Shown: piece after piece, positions 5,171-6,448 of the stretch
Layout of the letters: each line of letters begins with the position of its first letter
Position numbering within the stretch: the stretch's first letter is position 1
From: an uncultured Bacilli bacterium
GTDB lineage: Bacteria > Bacillota_I > Bacilli_A > RF39 > UBA660
Length of the DNA: 6,448 nucleotides
NCBI GenBank assembly: GCA_944345045.1
Contig: CALVMI010000018.1
Coordinates: 1-6,448 of the forward strand
Direction of reading: 5' to 3'
The notes under the pieces: generated by a model
Seen by the model: only the letters and a program-made list of their open reading frames with translations
Databases searched by the model: none
What the model was told of the DNA's origin: nothing
Translations under genes and position numbers: made by a program

Positions 5171-6394
5171 ATGAATTTAAAAAAGAAATTAAAAAAATAT
5201 AATCAAGAACATTTATTGTTTTTTGAAAATGAGTTGAATGAAGAAGAAAAAGAAAATTTAAAAAAACAAATAAAAAAATTACCATTTAAAAAAATGAGAA
5301 AAATATATACGAAATCTATGTACGATGAAAAAATAGAAGCTCGTTTTATTACATATTTAAAACCTTTTGAAAAAAATGCTATAGATACGCAATATTTTGA
5401 AAAAATTGGTGAAAAATTCATTAAAAATTATGCTGTTATTACTTTAAGTGGTGGAAGTGGAAGTCGTTTTGGGTATGACAAAGCAAAAGGAATTTATCCA
5501 TTTGTTTTAAATGGAAAAGTTACTTCTATGTTTCAAATAGAAGCTGAGCAATTACAAAAGATTGCCCAAAAATATCATACTTATATCTTTTGGATAATTA
5601 TGACTAGTGAAAAAAATCATAATGAGATTATAGAATATTTTGAAAAAAATAATTATTTTGCCTATCCGAAAAATAAAGTTGTATTTTTAAAGCAAAAATC
5701 TTTGCCTATTCTAGATATTAAAGGAAATTTCGTTTTGAAAAAGCCCTCTCAAGTATTAACTGCTTCTGATGGAAATGGATCGATTTTCAAATTATTAAAA
5801 GATTCCAAAGTTTTAAAACGATTACAACAAGAAAAAATAAAATATATTCAAATTATAAATATTGATAATCTTTTGGTAAAGATGTTTGATCCTATTTTTA
5901 TTGGTTTAATGGAGGAAAACGGCTTTTTAGTAGGTTCTAAAACCCTTTATAAAAAAGATATATATTCGAAAGATTATGTTTTTTGTATATATAAGAATCA
6001 TCCGTTTTTATATAATTTGAATAACATAATTCCAGCTAGAGAACTAGAATATTTTAGAGATACTTTTAGTGGCATTTCATTATTTCATATCAAAGCTTTG
6101 AAAAAATTAAAAAATGTTCGTTTACCTTATCATCGGGCTTTTAAAAATTATCAATTTTATCAAACAAATGGTAATATAACTTTTTCAAAAGAAAAGAATT
6201 CATTTAAATTTGAAAAATTTATTTTTGATGGTTTTTTTAAATTTAAAACGATGCTTTTATATCGAATAGGTACTGATGAATTTTATCCTGTAAAAGACAA
6301 AGCGTCTTTAGATCGTTTTATAAAAATTTTAAAAGATAAAGAAAGTGAGGAGTCTAATGTTAATAACCGTAAAGAAAATAGTAGAAGTATGTGA
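5171..6394 (+). CDS. UDPGP-family nucleotidyltransferase (UDP-sugar pyrophosphorylase, UAP1/UGP-like)
   Basis: This 407-residue protein probably makes UDP-GlcNAc or UDP-glucose from UTP and the sugar-1-phosphate. The signature nucleotide-binding loop 'TLSGGSGSRFGYDKAKGIYP' covers 91-110 (family form LxGGxGTRLGxxxPKG). Later come 'SDGNGSIF', 'INIDN' with Asp232 as a likely metal/UTP ligand, 'EKFIFD' (348-353) and 'FYPVKD' (371-376), all in the order expected for the family that includes eukaryotic UDP-GlcNAc and UDP-glucose pyrophosphorylases. The N-terminal ~85 residues are Lys/Glu-rich helices. The C-terminal ~30 are a charged tail partly overlapping the next gene. The start is set by AAAGGGG (5157-5163), seven bases before the ATG. 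The neighbouring murF start suggests UDP-GlcNAc supply for the wall, but the sugar specificity is not visible; UTP-glucose-1-phosphate uridylyltransferase is the alternative. Confidence 0.88.
   Translation: MNLKKKLKKYNQEHLLFFENELNEEEKENLKKQIKKLPFKKMRKIYTKSMYDEKIEARFITYLKPFEKNAIDTQYFEKIGEKFIKNYAVITLSGGSGSRFGYDKAKGIYPFVLNGKVTSMFQIEAEQLQKIAQKYHTYIFWIIMTSEKNHNEIIEYFEKNNYFAYPKNKVVFLKQKSLPILDIKGNFVLKKPSQVLTASDGNGSIFKLLKDSKVLKRLQQEKIKYIQIINIDNLLVKMFDPIFIGLMEENGFLVGSKTLYKKDIYSKDYVFCIYKNHPFLYNLNNIIPARELEYFRDTFSGISLFHIKALKKLKNVRLPYHRAFKNYQFYQTNGNITFSKEKNSFKFEKFIFDGFFKFKTMLLYRIGTDEFYPVKDKASLDRFIKILKDKESEESNVNNRKENSRSM
6347..6352 (+). promoter_or_regulatory. Ribosome binding site of murF inside the preceding gene
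   Basis: GAGGAG ends four bases before ATG 6357, while the preceding gene is still being read in another frame until 6394. This supports a real overlapping start and likely translational coupling. Confidence 0.8.
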
Positions 6395-6448
6395 GGGAAC
6401 TTTACTTGGTGGAAAAGATGATATAGTTATTTCTTCTTATTCTAAAGA
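6357..6448 (+). CDS. murF: MurF (UDP-MurNAc-tripeptide--D-Ala-D-Ala ligase), N-terminal 30 residues, 3' end outside window
   Basis: Only the beginning is visible. It reads 'MLITVKKIVEVCEG' then 'TLLGGKDDIVISSYSK' and runs off the right edge. A short helix, then 'G(x)LLGG', a hydrophobic strand and 'xxSxD(S/T)R' is the N-terminal Mur-ligase domain of MurF; the residue after SYSK begins GA, consistent with Asp. MurF adds D-Ala-D-Ala to the UDP-MurNAc tripeptide, the last cytosolic step of the peptidoglycan nucleotide precursor. The gene overlaps the UDPGP gene by 38 bases in the +1 frame and has a strong GAGGAG site. Catalytic and ATP-binding regions are not in the window, so another Mur ligase cannot be fully excluded, though the start resembles MurF more than MurE or MurD. 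Confidence 0.75.
   Translation, partial: MLITVKKIVEVCEGTLLGGKDDIVISSYSK

Noticed and set aside
5203..5421. Minus-strand open frame inside the UDPGP gene
   Set aside because: It is the complement of Lys/Glu-rich codons, giving Phe/Ser-rich low-complexity sequence with no start context.
6090..6101. Twelve-base palindrome TCAAAGCTTTGA
   Set aside because: It lies within coding sequence of AT-rich composition, has no loop and no partner site, and is expected by chance.

Overview
The window reads as the chromosome of a low-GC, cell-walled Gram-positive bacterium of the Firmicutes/Bacillota type. The signs are strongly AT-rich codons, purine-rich Shine-Dalgarno sites before most genes, sigma-A-type promoters, a T-box riboswitch, a lipobox lipoprotein and a MurF-like peptidoglycan gene. 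TGA acts as a stop and Trp is encoded by TGG, so the standard bacterial code holds; with murF this argues against a wall-less Mycoplasma. No rRNA, tRNA, CRISPR array or complete insertion sequence is visible. All supported genes are on the + strand.

Left part (1-875): the 3' end of an Rpn/PD-(D/E)XK-type putative transposase or nuclease, a gap with short inverted repeats, then a small Met-rich helical protein that may be ferritin-like. Middle (900-2385): two single-gene units, each with its own promoter. The first encodes a secreted cyclophilin-type peptidyl-prolyl isomerase lipoprotein and ends at a Rho-independent terminator. The second encodes an unrecognised 204-residue protein with a possible Cys-His-Asp papain/transglutaminase-like arrangement.

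Right part (2372-6448): a consensus promoter lies across the end of the preceding gene and fires into a compact T-box leader. Its readable specifier codon is GAA (Glu), and it precedes a long-form glutamyl-tRNA synthetase gene (gltX). Next come a metallophosphoesterase gene starting with TTG, a UDPGP-family nucleotidyltransferase gene and the start of murF. The gaps are 15 and 14 bases and the last junction is a 38-base overlap, with no terminator between genes. This looks like one operon in which charging of tRNA-Glu, sensed by the T-box, could set expression of gltX and also of nucleotide-sugar and peptidoglycan precursor genes. That link, together with a eukaryotic-type (UAP1/UGP-like) UDP-sugar pyrophosphorylase coupled to murF, is the most interesting point. 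No wholly new system is evident.
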